DNA of 47,895 nucleotides from a virus, in IMG/VR virus record IMGVR_UViG_3300035698_006765, positions 1 to 47,895 of that record. One strand, 5' to 3'. A model generated the notes under the pieces. That model made no database searches, had not been told where the DNA came from, and saw only the letters and a program-made list of their open reading frames with translations. Each line of letters begins with the position of its first letter. The stretch's first letter is position 1. This document shows positions 25,719-35,555 of this stretch, one piece after another. The translations under genes were made by a program, and so were the position numbers.

Positions 25719-26474
25719 TTATGCGGTTGCCGTAGAACCAGGACCCGTATCAGTACCAATCGATACACCTTCAATTAAACTATCCACATTTACAGTTATA
25801 GGAATTGTTACCGAACCTCCGGTTTCATTTCCGAAAATAGTAATTGTAGATGTTGTAGTTCTTAGTAATGATTTTCCGGTTATGGTGAATGTTGCGCCGA
25901 ATTTAGTAACCGATATTCTTTCATCACTTGGGTCGCCTGATGTCCCGCCGGTTTCAATTACAGACAAACCACGGTCACCCGAAGAGAATCGGCCGGTTCC
26001 GTCGCCGCCAGTACGTGTTGCGGGGAAAGCAGCGGAAGCGTCGCTAAGAGTAACACCCGATGGGGTAATAGTAGCTATTTTTGAATTATCAAGTGTAATG
26101 GTATATGATTGTCTAATTGTAGTATCATTTGTAACTCTTGGTGTTATAGTAATACTTTCACCTGTTGTTAGACTGATAGATGAAATACCAATACCAATGA
26201 CAGGAAGACGTGTTGTACCGCGAGGAAGCGTAATTAGCTTATGTCTCATCATTTGAGTTTCATCTGCAAATGCTTCCAACATTGGTAATTTTTCAATGGC
26301 TTCACCATAATAGTTACTACCGTTTCCGTGTGACGGATCATACAATCTATAATCCACTTCGTCATCAGATATAGAAAACTTAGTTATATTCAGATTTCCT
26401 CTAGACAAAAGCTGGCGACCTCGTTTAGTCAATATCGCATCGATTGTTAGTGTTGTATTATCAAGATATCCCAT
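25719..26474 (-). CDS. Conserved virion structural protein
   Basis: This 251-residue protein starts MGYLDNTTLTIDAILTKRGR, followed by FSISDDEVDYRLYD and NYYGEAIEKLPMLEAF. I recognise this opening from virion proteins of marine T4-like phages. The C-terminal half is a Thr/Ile-rich Ig-like repeat (TGESITITPRVTNDTT, GATFTITGKSLL), as in phage surface-binding modules. It has a good ribosome site, AAAGGAAAT. The role is probably baseplate or tail-associated. Confidence 0.75.
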   Translation of the reverse strand: MGYLDNTTLTIDAILTKRGRQLLSRGNLNITKFSISDDEVDYRLYDPSHGNGSNYYGEAIEKLPMLEAFADETQMMRHKLITLPRGTTRLPVIGIGISSISLTTGESITITPRVTNDTTIRQSYTITLDNSKIATITPSGVTLSDASAAFPATRTGGDGTGRFSSGDRGLSVIETGGTSGDPSDERISVTKFGATFTITGKSLLRTTTSTITIFGNETGGSVTIPITVNVDSLIEGVSIGTDTGPGSTATA

Positions 26475-26528
26475 ATAAATTTCCTTTTAGTTATTAATAA
26501 ATATACAGTATTTTTGTTTGTAGGTTTA

Positions 26529-29500
26529 TTATAATGGCGATGGTGGTGGTATAATACCAATTGCTACGCTTCCAGATGTTAATGTATTCCATTCAACTAC
26601 CGGGCCGCCGTCTATAGTATCAAAGCTATCAATATTGAAGTCCGCACTAGTTACTTTACTTCCTATGTAAAATGAATTTGGATTATACGGATGAATTCTG
26701 GAAAGTTCCAATGAACTTGAAAATGAATCATCTCTTGACCTACTGTGTGAACTACTATAGAAGTAGTTTTTCTTATATAGAAATTCCGATTGTATTGATT
26801 CAGATATAAACGGCTGTATACCATCTATTGTACGTATATTCAATTTGAATTGAACCGGACCAAAGAAACTACCAGAACCTGCGACGAACCCGCTGGCGAT
26901 AGATAATGAAGTCAATTCATCGTTAGGAGCGCTACCACTATGTACTATTATAGTATTGGCCCGGGGCGAATTCAATGTAGTAAATGAAACTTTAATATTG
27001 CCGCCTCCTAGTGACGAAGCAGATAAAGGAATTTCAATTAATTCGGAATTAGTATTTATTGCATCGCGGAGTGCATTGACCATTGCACCGGCGGTTCCGG
27101 TTGTATTATCAACGTGAATTAAATTTGATGTATCAGTACCGAAGTCGGCTGAACTAGTGTACAAAAATTGTACATTACTACCAACAAAAAACAGTGAACC
27201 AATTGGGGCTACAGATGGAGCAGTAAATTCGAATATAACCGACGAAGTACCGTATAATGCAGTTGATTCATCATACGTATATCTTGACCCAAATCTACGA
27301 TCATAATCACCTATTTCCCACGTTGGAATTGTATCTGTCAACGTAGAAAATATAGAGCTTCCGCCGAAGCGATCTATGTATGTCATAGAATCTGAATCGT
27401 CGGCTGTTATGAATGTAGAATCGGAATATAAATCGATACTAGCCGAATACGTTGGCACTTCTAATGATAACGATGCTTCTGTTACTATCTTAGGACGTTC
27501 GAGTACGGATGGTTTTATCAACACACCTACAATTTTATGGGCTCTAGCTGGCAACAATTGTTCAATTTGCTTGAATATAGCAGAATTGAAAAGACCTATC
27601 AGCCTCAAAAATGCAAAGACGTTGTTTTCTTTGTTGAATTTTTTGAAATAGGTATCACGGAGTATTCTGAGAGAATTATATTCCGACTCAAATCTATCAC
27701 GGGGGTCGCCCACAATATCATCCAATATGATGCCACCGAATTGATATGCAATATCCAAGTCAATATTATCTTGTGGCGAAAATGCCACAGAAATCATATT
27801 AGAATCTAATGGATAGTTATCAAACGAGCTACTTTCATAGCTGTTAAATGGATCCAATACATTGTCATTACTATTATCTTCTATTCTAATCTTAGATGAT
27901 TGAGGTCTTAACCCAATTGAATTAGGAACATGTACATAATATGTGTCATCTACTGTATTCCAACTTGAAGTTGTATACCCATATGCCTTTGATAAATATG
28001 TAGGTGAACCTGCATATTGCATAATTTGACTTGGGTGGCTAGATGTCAAAATCAAACCGCTTTGTGATATAGGAACTAAATTATTGTCCGTTCCAATTGG
28101 AATTCTGAATACTAAATTATCATATGATTCGCTGTACGTAGCTCCATAGTAACTTGTTGGGGCTTGTGTATGACCATCCAATACATGATTAGGAAGTTCG
28201 GTTCTCCATATTTTGAATTCCTGAATGGCGCCATTTAGTGATGTAGTATAATTGGTAATGTTGGCGAACACAGACCCGGATGAATGTACTTCACCTAAAT
28301 GAATACCTTCTATAGATCCATTACCCCATGCGTCAATATACGATTGACTAACTGATGCCAATAAATCGTCCGATTCTATTGATGCGCTGATTGCATGAGT
28401 GATTCTTCCCGAAGCGTGATTCGGGGCCTTCTTTACATCTAATTTCCAAACAACATTTGGACCATCTATAACCGTACCTGATACTTTTATTTTATTTTCT
28501 TGTCTAAGAAATACGCTCCAATAATCATTGTCATATATAGGAGAATAAGTAGTTGACGCTGATACATACCCATCACTACCACTTAATGAAAAGTGCATGC
28601 GACCGTAATTCGAAGTAGCATTGGACGATGAATGTTCCATCCATATACCCCAATCTTCTTCTTTACCAATAATACCCTGAGTAGATTTGGTATTTGTTCT
28701 AAATCTGAATTCTATGGTACGGGGTAAATATAAATTAGTTGTAAATAAAAAGCTACCATCGCCGGAAAATTCTATATTATTCCACGGTGCAGTTATATAA
28801 CTGGCGCTGGTGATCAGTTCATTATTAGCAATTTCAATATATCTAAGTTGTGACCCAGATATTGAATTAATGGGATCAGGGCCCCCAAATTCCTGTATTC
28901 TAAGAATACTGGTTGGTATTCCATAGCATGTAAGGAACGCTTTTATACTTCGTTCCGTACCTTTCGTTTTATAGATGTACGGCAGATTGTTAAATAGTCG
29001 TGAATATGGTTCGAGTTCTAAATCTCTGTACGATAGGGATTCCGTAGCGGCGTAATTTAGGGTTGCGCCGGTTGGATATTCAATAGATGATGTCGATTGA
29101 TAACTACCACTACTATTGTACCCTAAAAAGTAAGACCAAAGTTCTTCTTTGTCCCATCCCGATACAGCTTCCCATCCCATCGATTTAAGTACACTGTATA
29201 GTAAATCTTTGGAAATACCAATATCTACGTTTTCATCTCGTTTATTTATTGATCCTAAATGGTCAATATAATTATACAGTACATCAAAGTGCTGCGCTAC
29301 CATATCCACAAACAATATAAATCCATTGTTTTGTGAATCAAGTCTAACGTGAAATGGTAATAAATCACGTAGTATATTTTGATTTTTGCCATCATATAAA
29401 GATGCCACTTCTATTGCATCTGGATACCAATTAGTGACGGCCGATGATGATATACTTGCGTTCGTATATGGCTTAATAGAAGTTTCCTTTGGCCATGTAG

Positions 29501-30647
29501 TCTGCGAGTAGTTGCCATACGTATCCGATTCAATTGAAGCTGAATCATAATAAAGATAATTTTCATAACTATCGAAGTTACCAATTACTTCATCTACCTT
29601 TCTATCAAACACACTTTTATTATGAATATATTCGTATGATGATGTGGCTCCGGCACCCGATAGTCCGACTAAATCAATTGAAATTGCCTGTGATTGTGAC
29701 GTATACAATTCAATTGACTTCATTTTAGAATAAAAATTTGTCAATCGTTGTTTGGCGGAACTAAAATGTATGAAGTTACTGTAGTCACGGTAATCAATGT
29801 TTAATTCAGCGCCATTTGTATCAATGGAACCACTAAACATTTTATTTATTATTCGATTTCTTACATCAGGAACAGCATTTAATATTAATTCTTCGGTTAA
29901 TACCCCGGTGGCCTTGCCAACTCTACGATTTAAATCTATGTAAAAATCCGGCCCGCGTAGCGCATTATAATCTTCACTTACTTCTACAACGGGCAGCGAT
30001 ATTCTTACACTAAAATTGAATGGATTTAAAACTTGGTCCCAGATTTCAATTTCATCCTTTGGTCTTATATCTCTGGGGAAAGTTAATACATTATCGTGTG
30101 GTGTATGCTTAACTATAAGATATTTTTCTTCAGTGTATTTATCATTAACCCAATTAACAATTGGATATGATTTTTGTGTTGGGACGTGAAAGATATATAA
30201 CGGAATTGGATCAGTACCCAATTCACGTAAATCAACCAACGAATTATTTATTTTAATTTCAGTTTTATTTCGCGATATATCTATCACGGATAAATCTGAT
30301 ATCTTATCTATAATGAACCCTTGTACTTCAAACGTACCTGATGTTAATGATAATTCATTAACTATTATTTCGTATATATCTAACTGTAATGAACCATCTG
30401 CATCAGATAAATATGATTTTGCAATACCTTCAAATGTATCAATTAACGTACCTTCGGAATAAAATTCCAAACGTAATACATCAGTATCTGCAATTGAAAC
30501 CATTGGATATGATAATGCCGTATCACGAGTTCCGCCGGAAGTAATTCTACTTCTAGTTCCACTGATATCAAATCCTGTTGCACCAGATCTTACAATATCT
30601 ACATTAGCTAATCCAACATCTTTTATATTATATACTACAGTTTCCAT
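26529..30647 (-). CDS. Large tail/baseplate-associated protein with ConA-like domain
   Basis: At 1372 residues this is the largest product in the window. It has an N-terminal beta-rich region (1-250), a middle region with DMVAQHFDVLYNYIDHLG (about 448-465), and the conserved segment LFNNLPYIYKTKGTERSIKA (551-570). I recognise that segment from large tail proteins of marine T4-like phages. Residues about 640-850 form a LamG/concanavalin A-like domain (IEFRFRTNTKSTQGII, WSVFLRQENKIKVSG, GAIQEFKIWR). The C-terminus contains a long helical stretch (about 1000-1060) and more beta modules. It probably forms part of the baseplate periphery or fibre base and may contact host glycans. Confidence 0.75.
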   Translation of the reverse strand: METVVYNIKDVGLANVDIVRSGATGFDISGTRSRITSGGTRDTALSYPMVSIADTDVLRLEFYSEGTLIDTFEGIAKSYLSDADGSLQLDIYEIIVNELSLTSGTFEVQGFIIDKISDLSVIDISRNKTEIKINNSLVDLRELGTDPIPLYIFHVPTQKSYPIVNWVNDKYTEEKYLIVKHTPHDNVLTFPRDIRPKDEIEIWDQVLNPFNFSVRISLPVVEVSEDYNALRGPDFYIDLNRRVGKATGVLTEELILNAVPDVRNRIINKMFSGSIDTNGAELNIDYRDYSNFIHFSSAKQRLTNFYSKMKSIELYTSQSQAISIDLVGLSGAGATSSYEYIHNKSVFDRKVDEVIGNFDSYENYLYYDSASIESDTYGNYSQTTWPKETSIKPYTNASISSSAVTNWYPDAIEVASLYDGKNQNILRDLLPFHVRLDSQNNGFILFVDMVAQHFDVLYNYIDHLGSINKRDENVDIGISKDLLYSVLKSMGWEAVSGWDKEELWSYFLGYNSSGSYQSTSSIEYPTGATLNYAATESLSYRDLELEPYSRLFNNLPYIYKTKGTERSIKAFLTCYGIPTSILRIQEFGGPDPINSISGSQLRYIEIANNELITSASYITAPWNNIEFSGDGSFLFTTNLYLPRTIEFRFRTNTKSTQGIIGKEEDWGIWMEHSSSNATSNYGRMHFSLSGSDGYVSASTTYSPIYDNDYWSVFLRQENKIKVSGTVIDGPNVVWKLDVKKAPNHASGRITHAISASIESDDLLASVSQSYIDAWGNGSIEGIHLGEVHSSGSVFANITNYTTSLNGAIQEFKIWRTELPNHVLDGHTQAPTSYYGATYSESYDNLVFRIPIGTDNNLVPISQSGLILTSSHPSQIMQYAGSPTYLSKAYGYTTSSWNTVDDTYYVHVPNSIGLRPQSSKIRIEDNSNDNVLDPFNSYESSSFDNYPLDSNMISVAFSPQDNIDLDIAYQFGGIILDDIVGDPRDRFESEYNSLRILRDTYFKKFNKENNVFAFLRLIGLFNSAIFKQIEQLLPARAHKIVGVLIKPSVLERPKIVTEASLSLEVPTYSASIDLYSDSTFITADDSDSMTYIDRFGGSSIFSTLTDTIPTWEIGDYDRRFGSRYTYDESTALYGTSSVIFEFTAPSVAPIGSLFFVGSNVQFLYTSSADFGTDTSNLIHVDNTTGTAGAMVNALRDAINTNSELIEIPLSASSLGGGNIKVSFTTLNSPRANTIIVHSGSAPNDELTSLSIASGFVAGSGSFFGPVQFKLNIRTIDGIQPFISESIQSEFLYKKNYFYSSSHSRSRDDSFSSSLELSRIHPYNPNSFYIGSKVTSADFNIDSFDTIDGGPVVEWNTLTSGSVAIGIIPPPSPL

Positions 30648-30650
30648 ATA

Positions 30651-31427
30651 TTAAAGTATAGGTCCATCGGGCATTATTACATCTGTTAATGGCGATTGTC
30701 TAGCTGCTTCTGATAACGATTCATCGTTAAATACATTAACATCGAAATCAGTATACTGTCTCAGAGTTCGTCGTAAATTAGAATAATATATATTGTCTTC
30801 TACATTCTGTGTATTACGGCCGCCAGTGCGAGCAGTAAATCTACCATCACCCATACCCATAATGTCATCACACTTGAAATAAGCGCTTTGACGAGTTTCC
30901 CGACCACGGACATCAGTAGCGATGCAGCTAACGTCTACGAGGTCGCCAAACCCTTCGTAGGCACCTTCTAATACATCAGGTGCATTATCATTAAATTCCG
31001 TGTCGATATATACATCAGGAGATAAATTATACAACATTAAAGATGGACCCGTACCCTTTTCCTCACCATTAACTTCCCATTTATACGTAAATAGATTGCG
31101 CTCGGGCTTTAATGTCTTTACGTAAAATAAAGCATGTTCACCAGCCATAAATCCATAAAAGAAATTAGTTGGATTACCATCGGGAAAATAAGGATCTTCT
31201 AACCATCTATACGGATCATCGATGGTATTTGGATATTTACTATTTCCCCTTGTATCATATAATAAATAATAATTAGCTGCCTGAATCCTTAATTCAGACG
31301 GAGCCGGTATAGTTAATAATTGTGATATATCTGTATCAATATTATCATAATATGATTCCGACGCATAACTAGATCGTCGGGATACAATATCGATTCTATC
31401 ACTTATGCTTGATATTACAAATGCCAT
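30651..31427 (-). CDS. Virion structural protein, baseplate/tail region
   Basis: This 258-residue protein is three bases from each neighbour in the structural operon. It contains LFTYKWEVNGEEKGTGPSLM and VDVSCIATDVRGRETRQSAY, the pattern of PKD/Ig-like beta domains. An N-terminal Tyr/Ser-rich stretch and a helical, polar C-terminus flank these. Homologous short proteins sit beside the large tail protein in related phages. Specific function unknown. Confidence 0.7.
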   Translation of the reverse strand: MAFVISSISDRIDIVSRRSSYASESYYDNIDTDISQLLTIPAPSELRIQAANYYLLYDTRGNSKYPNTIDDPYRWLEDPYFPDGNPTNFFYGFMAGEHALFYVKTLKPERNLFTYKWEVNGEEKGTGPSLMLYNLSPDVYIDTEFNDNAPDVLEGAYEGFGDLVDVSCIATDVRGRETRQSAYFKCDDIMGMGDGRFTARTGGRNTQNVEDNIYYSNLRRTLRQYTDFDVNVFNDESLSEAARQSPLTDVIMPDGPIL

Positions 31428-31429
31428 AA

Positions 31430-32491
31430 TTATCTGATTACCTTAAATATGTGGTCATTGTCGAAATATTCAACTTGACCAGTATAAATTCTATCTTCAA
31501 TCTTAAATACTAATCTATAGTATCTTTCAGGTTGTAATCCGTCTAACCATAGATTAACATAGTTTCCGCTGGAATTGCAACTTACTTTAGTATAATTATC
31601 ATCAAATGGGATAACTACGTCTTCGGTCAGCGCGTCTTTTACTGAATAGTATGATGATGATGGTAAGTACTTAATATCCAATTGTGCCGAACTTGTGGTA
31701 TACGTTTTTACTGGATAAGTTTCCCTACCAACTACACCTATTTGAATTCTTGAATTTTCTCTGTAAATACCAGCATTGTCCTTTAGATACAATATGATGT
31801 TACTGGCAGTTAATTCATCAAGACTTCCTGTATTATATACGGAATCGTCCCATAATACTTCTAATTTAGGAACATATATTGTATGTGTGTCTCTTGAAAA
31901 ATACTTAAGGGAACCATATAAATTGGCGTCAGTTTCTTCGGACCCACTACGTAATAATAGGAAGCCATTATTTTCAGTTGTATTTGAAAGCCAATCTGCA
32001 ACGGACTGTGATACGCTCATTCTAATATCAGTCAAGTTATAATTAAATGACTGGGTATGTACATTACCACTTGACCCTGTGGTGCCGCCAGGCGACAACC
32101 ATTCCGTTGCGTCGATTTCACCGAATCTATATTTCCAACTTGCACCCTCAGTTGTAATTGGATTGTTTGTAGTTCTACCAACACCCATACCCCATGATTC
32201 TGATAACGGTATAGCCATAACACCATATTCCAATGGTATTGCTGTAGCTTCCGTTGTGTATAGATTAAGGTAGAATTGAATACCATTGGTTGAATCAATA
32301 GTTCCTGCTGCTAATGATTGTGATACTCCATCCAAATCAAATTGAATGGTAGCTCTGGTATTACTAATACCCGGTTGTAAAGACGAAGATACTATCTTTT
32401 CAATGAATAGAATTTCATCAATACCTGTGTTCATACTTTCCGATACTTCGAATAAAGTAGAATCTTTCGTGGGGAAAATTGAATATATCAT
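31430..32491 (-). CDS. Virion structural protein (DNRLRE-like beta domain)
   Basis: This 353-residue protein starts MIYSIFPTKDSTLFEVSESM and continues IDEILFIEK, FDLDGVSQ and SVADWLSNTTENNGFLLL. This is the pattern of a DNRLRE-like domain, in which 'TKDsTl...N.G....L.v' is followed by a beta sandwich. The C-terminal third (YLKDNAGIYRENSRIQIGV) looks like a second beta domain. It is the first gene of the closely spaced structural run. Tail or baseplate attachment is inferred from context. Confidence 0.7.
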   Translation of the reverse strand: MIYSIFPTKDSTLFEVSESMNTGIDEILFIEKIVSSSLQPGISNTRATIQFDLDGVSQSLAAGTIDSTNGIQFYLNLYTTEATAIPLEYGVMAIPLSESWGMGVGRTTNNPITTEGASWKYRFGEIDATEWLSPGGTTGSSGNVHTQSFNYNLTDIRMSVSQSVADWLSNTTENNGFLLLRSGSEETDANLYGSLKYFSRDTHTIYVPKLEVLWDDSVYNTGSLDELTASNIILYLKDNAGIYRENSRIQIGVVGRETYPVKTYTTSSAQLDIKYLPSSSYYSVKDALTEDVVIPFDDNYTKVSCNSSGNYVNLWLDGLQPERYYRLVFKIEDRIYTGQVEYFDNDHIFKVIR

Positions 32492-32508
32492 AATACTTAA
32501 CTTTTTAA

Positions 32509-32676
32509 TTAGGCATAACCGGCCGCTTTGATGTAGTCTAAAAAGTCGGCTACCAAGGCTTTGTATGAATTAACACCACCTTCATCAAAATCCATAATAT
32601 ATTCGGAAACGGCGTTATCCCAATTGGATTCCAAATCTATTCCTTTTTTCTTTAATTGTGCGACAACCTTTTTCAT
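32509..32676 (-). CDS. Small ORF, 3' part of a possibly frameshifted gene
   Basis: This 55-residue frame (MKKVVAQLKKKGIDLESNWD ... DYIKAAGYA) starts at an ATG overlapping the stop of the preceding small ORF by ATGA. The same frame stays open further upstream (NSNDTVKATVLKKE) and looks protein-like there. The two ORFs may therefore be one 95-codon gene broken by a missing base in a five-base T run at 32719-32723. It lies just downstream of the gp6-like gene. The family is not recognised. Confidence 0.5.
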   Translation of the reverse strand: MKKVVAQLKKKGIDLESNWDNAVSEYIMDFDEGGVNSYKALVADFLDYIKAAGYA

Positions 32677-32795
32677 TTCTTTTTTAAGGACGGTGGCCTT
32701 AACGGTATCATTGCTGTTAAAAATTTATCAGAATATAATTCCGATATAAGGGATTTTAACATTATTTTCTTGGGGGTTTTAGTTTGATTTTTCAT
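32673..32795 (-). CDS. Small ORF, 5' part of a possibly frameshifted gene
   Basis: This 40-residue frame starts MKNQTKTPKKIMLKSLISEL, lysine-rich and helical. After YSDKF the frame becomes less protein-like (LTAMIPLRPPSLKKK) and stops in an ATGA overlap with the next frame. Adding one T to the run at 32719-32723 joins both frames into a 95-residue protein. Two coupled micro-genes are the alternative reading. Confidence 0.45.
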   Translation of the reverse strand: MKNQTKTPKKIMLKSLISELYSDKFLTAMIPLRPPSLKKK

Positions 32796-32818
32796 TTTGG
32801 GGTTTTTTAATTTATAGG

Positions 32819-34699
32819 TTAATAAGTTACTGCTTTACCTCGAATGTCACGTTCTGGGTATTTTATTTCAAATACAGATGGGTCCAATGAAGGATATAAT
32901 ATGCCACTTCTGTTTGCAGCTGTTAGATTATATTTGTTACCTGAGTAGCCTTCACTTTCTCGCCATTTGTTTAGTATTGTTACGTCTATAACAGATTGTA
33001 CACCATCAGTACTAGCCAATGCCAACACAATATCTTTTGTAATTATTGGTTGACGGAACTGCATATTTTCGATATTGAAAAATGCCTTTAATGTGTCGAT
33101 ACATCTTAATATGATTTCTCTCGAATTTCGTCCAGGAAGAACTACAACCTTAAAGTCAACGCCAATATTAATAATATATCCGTTTTTAATATTGACAGCA
33201 TCGGTTAATAATCTATACTGTGATAGATAGTTTCTTAAGTTTTCTTTGGACGCGCGAGAAACGTTGGTTAAATTTTTACTTTGGTTATATCCGATTACAT
33301 ATAAATTCATAGCAAACGGATTTGCTACACTTAAACCGGTGGACGGTAGTACCTGTTGGTCTTGAGTTATATATGCTTTCGCGATTGACCCATACCTAGC
33401 AGGAAGTGAATATGTACGTACAATATAATCTTCTCTGGTTACCGCTCGATTTTGTGTTGAAAAATAAGCCAAAGCATTTTGACGAATTTCTTCTAATGTT
33501 TCGGTTGATTTTCCGCCGGTTGCCGGCGATGGATTATTTACTTGTAAGCTAGCTACAACTGTAGCTAATGTAGTTGAATTTAATAGTTCTTCTGTTGTCT
33601 GTTGTGTAGTTTTACTATTAATTACTACAATCGTATTAGATGGAACGTTACCATCAATACCATATCCAATTGTATAATTTATTGTTAATGTTGTTGATGA
33701 CGGTACCTGACCATATGTTCTACTACGTAGGAAATTAGATGGGTCAAATGCTATATCCAATCCATCGATTGAAGCCGGTAAGTTTGATCCAACATTTTCT
33801 GGATTAGGTAAAATACTGATATCACTGTTCGTTGATATTCCGGAACCAAATTGTAATTCCATATTATTATCCGGCGTAATTCGTGTTATAAATCGGCGGC
33901 CGGTTTTTCTTAATGAAAGTATATATGGTACTGCAACCGAATCAGGTGCAAGTAAAGGATCAAAATCAAAGTTGTTAACTGTTTCTTCAAATATAGTATC
34001 TTGTGCCAAATATGGTACTTCGGTCCAGACATTTTCATCAGTATCCGTTACCGTTTCAATACCAATGATATCATCATCGGTTATTTTTATTTTTAAATTC
34101 TTTTTTGGGTCGGTTACACTTATATTTAATGTTTTAAGTTCGCCGGAAGTTGCCGATACTGTTTTTTTAAGTAGATAGTATTCGGGAATTCCTGTAGTTA
34201 AATTAAGTTGATATACCGTTGTTTCGGTTGGGGATAACGAACTTGATTCTGCGAAATTAACATCTCTACTTGTACGAAATATAGTTCCTGTTTCGGTTTG
34301 TACTTCCATTCCACCTTCAACCAACAACGCATATCTATAATCTGGCTTTGAACTCGAACCATCACCACCAGTATCAGTTGATGGTACTAATTGGTATACA
34401 TCTATATCGGTGGATGAAGCTACCGATAGCTTTGGCTTATATCCAAATGACTGAGCAATATTAAGTAAATTTTTACGTTCACTTGCGTGCTGAATCATGT
34501 TTTCTTTTAACGTATAGTCTGTGTAAAATGAAAGTACGTCACCTACATAAGCAGCCATTTCGATAAACATGGTACCCGGTGATGCATCGGTAAAATCATT
34601 ATACGTATCGGGAAAATAATTCTTAGCATAATCAACAAGATTTTTCTTAAATTCAGGAAAAGTCTTATTTAAATACTTTATTTCTTTTGTAGTAGCCAT
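32819..34699 (-). CDS. 6: Baseplate wedge protein (gp6-like, baseplate J)
   Basis: This 626-residue protein of the baseplate J/gp6 family forms the inner wedge ring of the contractile-tail baseplate. The opening KYLNKTFPEFKKNLVDYAKN then YFPDTYNDFTDASPGTMFIE and MAAYVGDVLSFYTDY is the hallmark of this family in T4-like phages. So are TTQQTTEELL and ALAYFSTQNRAVTREDYIVR in the middle. A GAGGATA ribosome site precedes the start. The gp25-like gene ends three bases upstream, as in many contractile systems where gp25 and gp6 are neighbours. Confidence 0.93.
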   Translation of the reverse strand: MATTKEIKYLNKTFPEFKKNLVDYAKNYFPDTYNDFTDASPGTMFIEMAAYVGDVLSFYTDYTLKENMIQHASERKNLLNIAQSFGYKPKLSVASSTDIDVYQLVPSTDTGGDGSSSKPDYRYALLVEGGMEVQTETGTIFRTSRDVNFAESSSLSPTETTVYQLNLTTGIPEYYLLKKTVSATSGELKTLNISVTDPKKNLKIKITDDDIIGIETVTDTDENVWTEVPYLAQDTIFEETVNNFDFDPLLAPDSVAVPYILSLRKTGRRFITRITPDNNMELQFGSGISTNSDISILPNPENVGSNLPASIDGLDIAFDPSNFLRSRTYGQVPSSTTLTINYTIGYGIDGNVPSNTIVVINSKTTQQTTEELLNSTTLATVVASLQVNNPSPATGGKSTETLEEIRQNALAYFSTQNRAVTREDYIVRTYSLPARYGSIAKAYITQDQQVLPSTGLSVANPFAMNLYVIGYNQSKNLTNVSRASKENLRNYLSQYRLLTDAVNIKNGYIINIGVDFKVVVLPGRNSREIILRCIDTLKAFFNIENMQFRQPIITKDIVLALASTDGVQSVIDVTILNKWRESEGYSGNKYNLTAANRSGILYPSLDPSVFEIKYPERDIRGKAVTY

Positions 34700-34701
34700 T
34701 A

Positions 34702-35106
34702 TTATCCTCGGTTAACATCTATGAGTAATATATCATCGAACCTAAAATCAGGCACAGAATATGAAACATGTATAGACAATGAGTTTCCATTTTCAATTAC
34801 AGATACATCTACAAGTGTAATATATGACATAAATTCAGCAATACTAGTTTTTATAGATGTTTGTATTGAATTTACAAGCGCTGGTGTATTTGGTTCAAAT
34901 ATCTTTTTATATAAATCAGATCCAAATCTAGGATTAAATACTCGTTCACCTTTAATAGTTAATAGTAAATTTCGGAGATTATCTTTTACTTGTTCTTTTG
35001 TTTCATAGTTCAAATTAAAATTATTATTGGTGCCGAACGGCAGACCAATGCCGATTGCTACATCGGGTTCAAAATCAAGTCTATTTATTTTTCTAATTGT
35101 GCTCAT
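34702..35106 (-). CDS. 25: Baseplate wedge protein (gp25-like)
   Basis: This 134-residue protein of the GPW/gp25 family is a baseplate wedge component that helps nucleate the sheath. Typical stretches are VKDNLRNLLLTIKGERVFNP with RFGSDLYKKIFEPN (the conserved GER...P.FG motif) and the final beta strands VPDFRFDDILLIDV. Length matches the family. The start overlaps the upstream gene by ATGA. Confidence 0.93.
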   Translation of the reverse strand: MSTIRKINRLDFEPDVAIGIGLPFGTNNNFNLNYETKEQVKDNLRNLLLTIKGERVFNPRFGSDLYKKIFEPNTPALVNSIQTSIKTSIAEFMSYITLVDVSVIENGNSLSIHVSYSVPDFRFDDILLIDVNRG

Positions 35107-35519
35107 TTAGGTTTATCCATAGCCTTTATCATGGATGAGTAGTCTTTCGTAAGCGCGGTTTGCAAGGTAGCCGGTAATGTATTTATATCAACCGGGCGAC
35201 CATTTACATCCTGCATTGGCATCATAGCGACCGGAGTAGCTGTATCGATATCGGCATTATCATTTAAACTTCGGAAACTTGCATGTAAAGCAGAGCGCGC
35301 AGCCACAGCATCGGGTGATGTTACCGTCTTATTATTTAATGTGGGCCATTCTTCGGTTGTGGATTCTGATAGTGGGTTACTATCATAATCTTCAGTAAGT
35401 ATAGACAATTGTAAATCTACCTGCCTCTTAACTTCCTCATTAATAACTTCACGTAATGAAGCTTTTATTTCTTTTTTGATTACAACCTTAATCAATTTTA
35501 CTAATTTGTCTATTTTCAT
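35103..35519 (-). CDS. Unknown baseplate-region protein
   Basis: This 138-residue protein has a strongly basic amphipathic N-terminal helix (MKIDKLVKLIKVVIKKEIKA) followed by acidic, Ser/Thr-rich, probably disordered sequence. The ATGA overlap with gp25 implies co-translation. Small helical proteins of this type occur in the baseplate operons of marine T4-like phages. No specific role is visible. Confidence 0.7.
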   Translation of the reverse strand: MKIDKLVKLIKVVIKKEIKASLREVINEEVKRQVDLQLSILTEDYDSNPLSESTTEEWPTLNNKTVTSPDAVAARSALHASFRSLNDNADIDTATPVAMMPMQDVNGRPVDINTLPATLQTALTKDYSSMIKAMDKPK

Positions 35520-35555
35520 ATCTGTAATGTTCTTATTGTAATAAATAGTATTATA

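Noticed and set aside
25690-26256. Plus-strand open frame of 188 codons
   Set aside because: It lies fully antisense to a convincing virion protein gene. The Val/Pro/Ser-rich product mirrors the Thr/Gly/Asp-rich sense strand.
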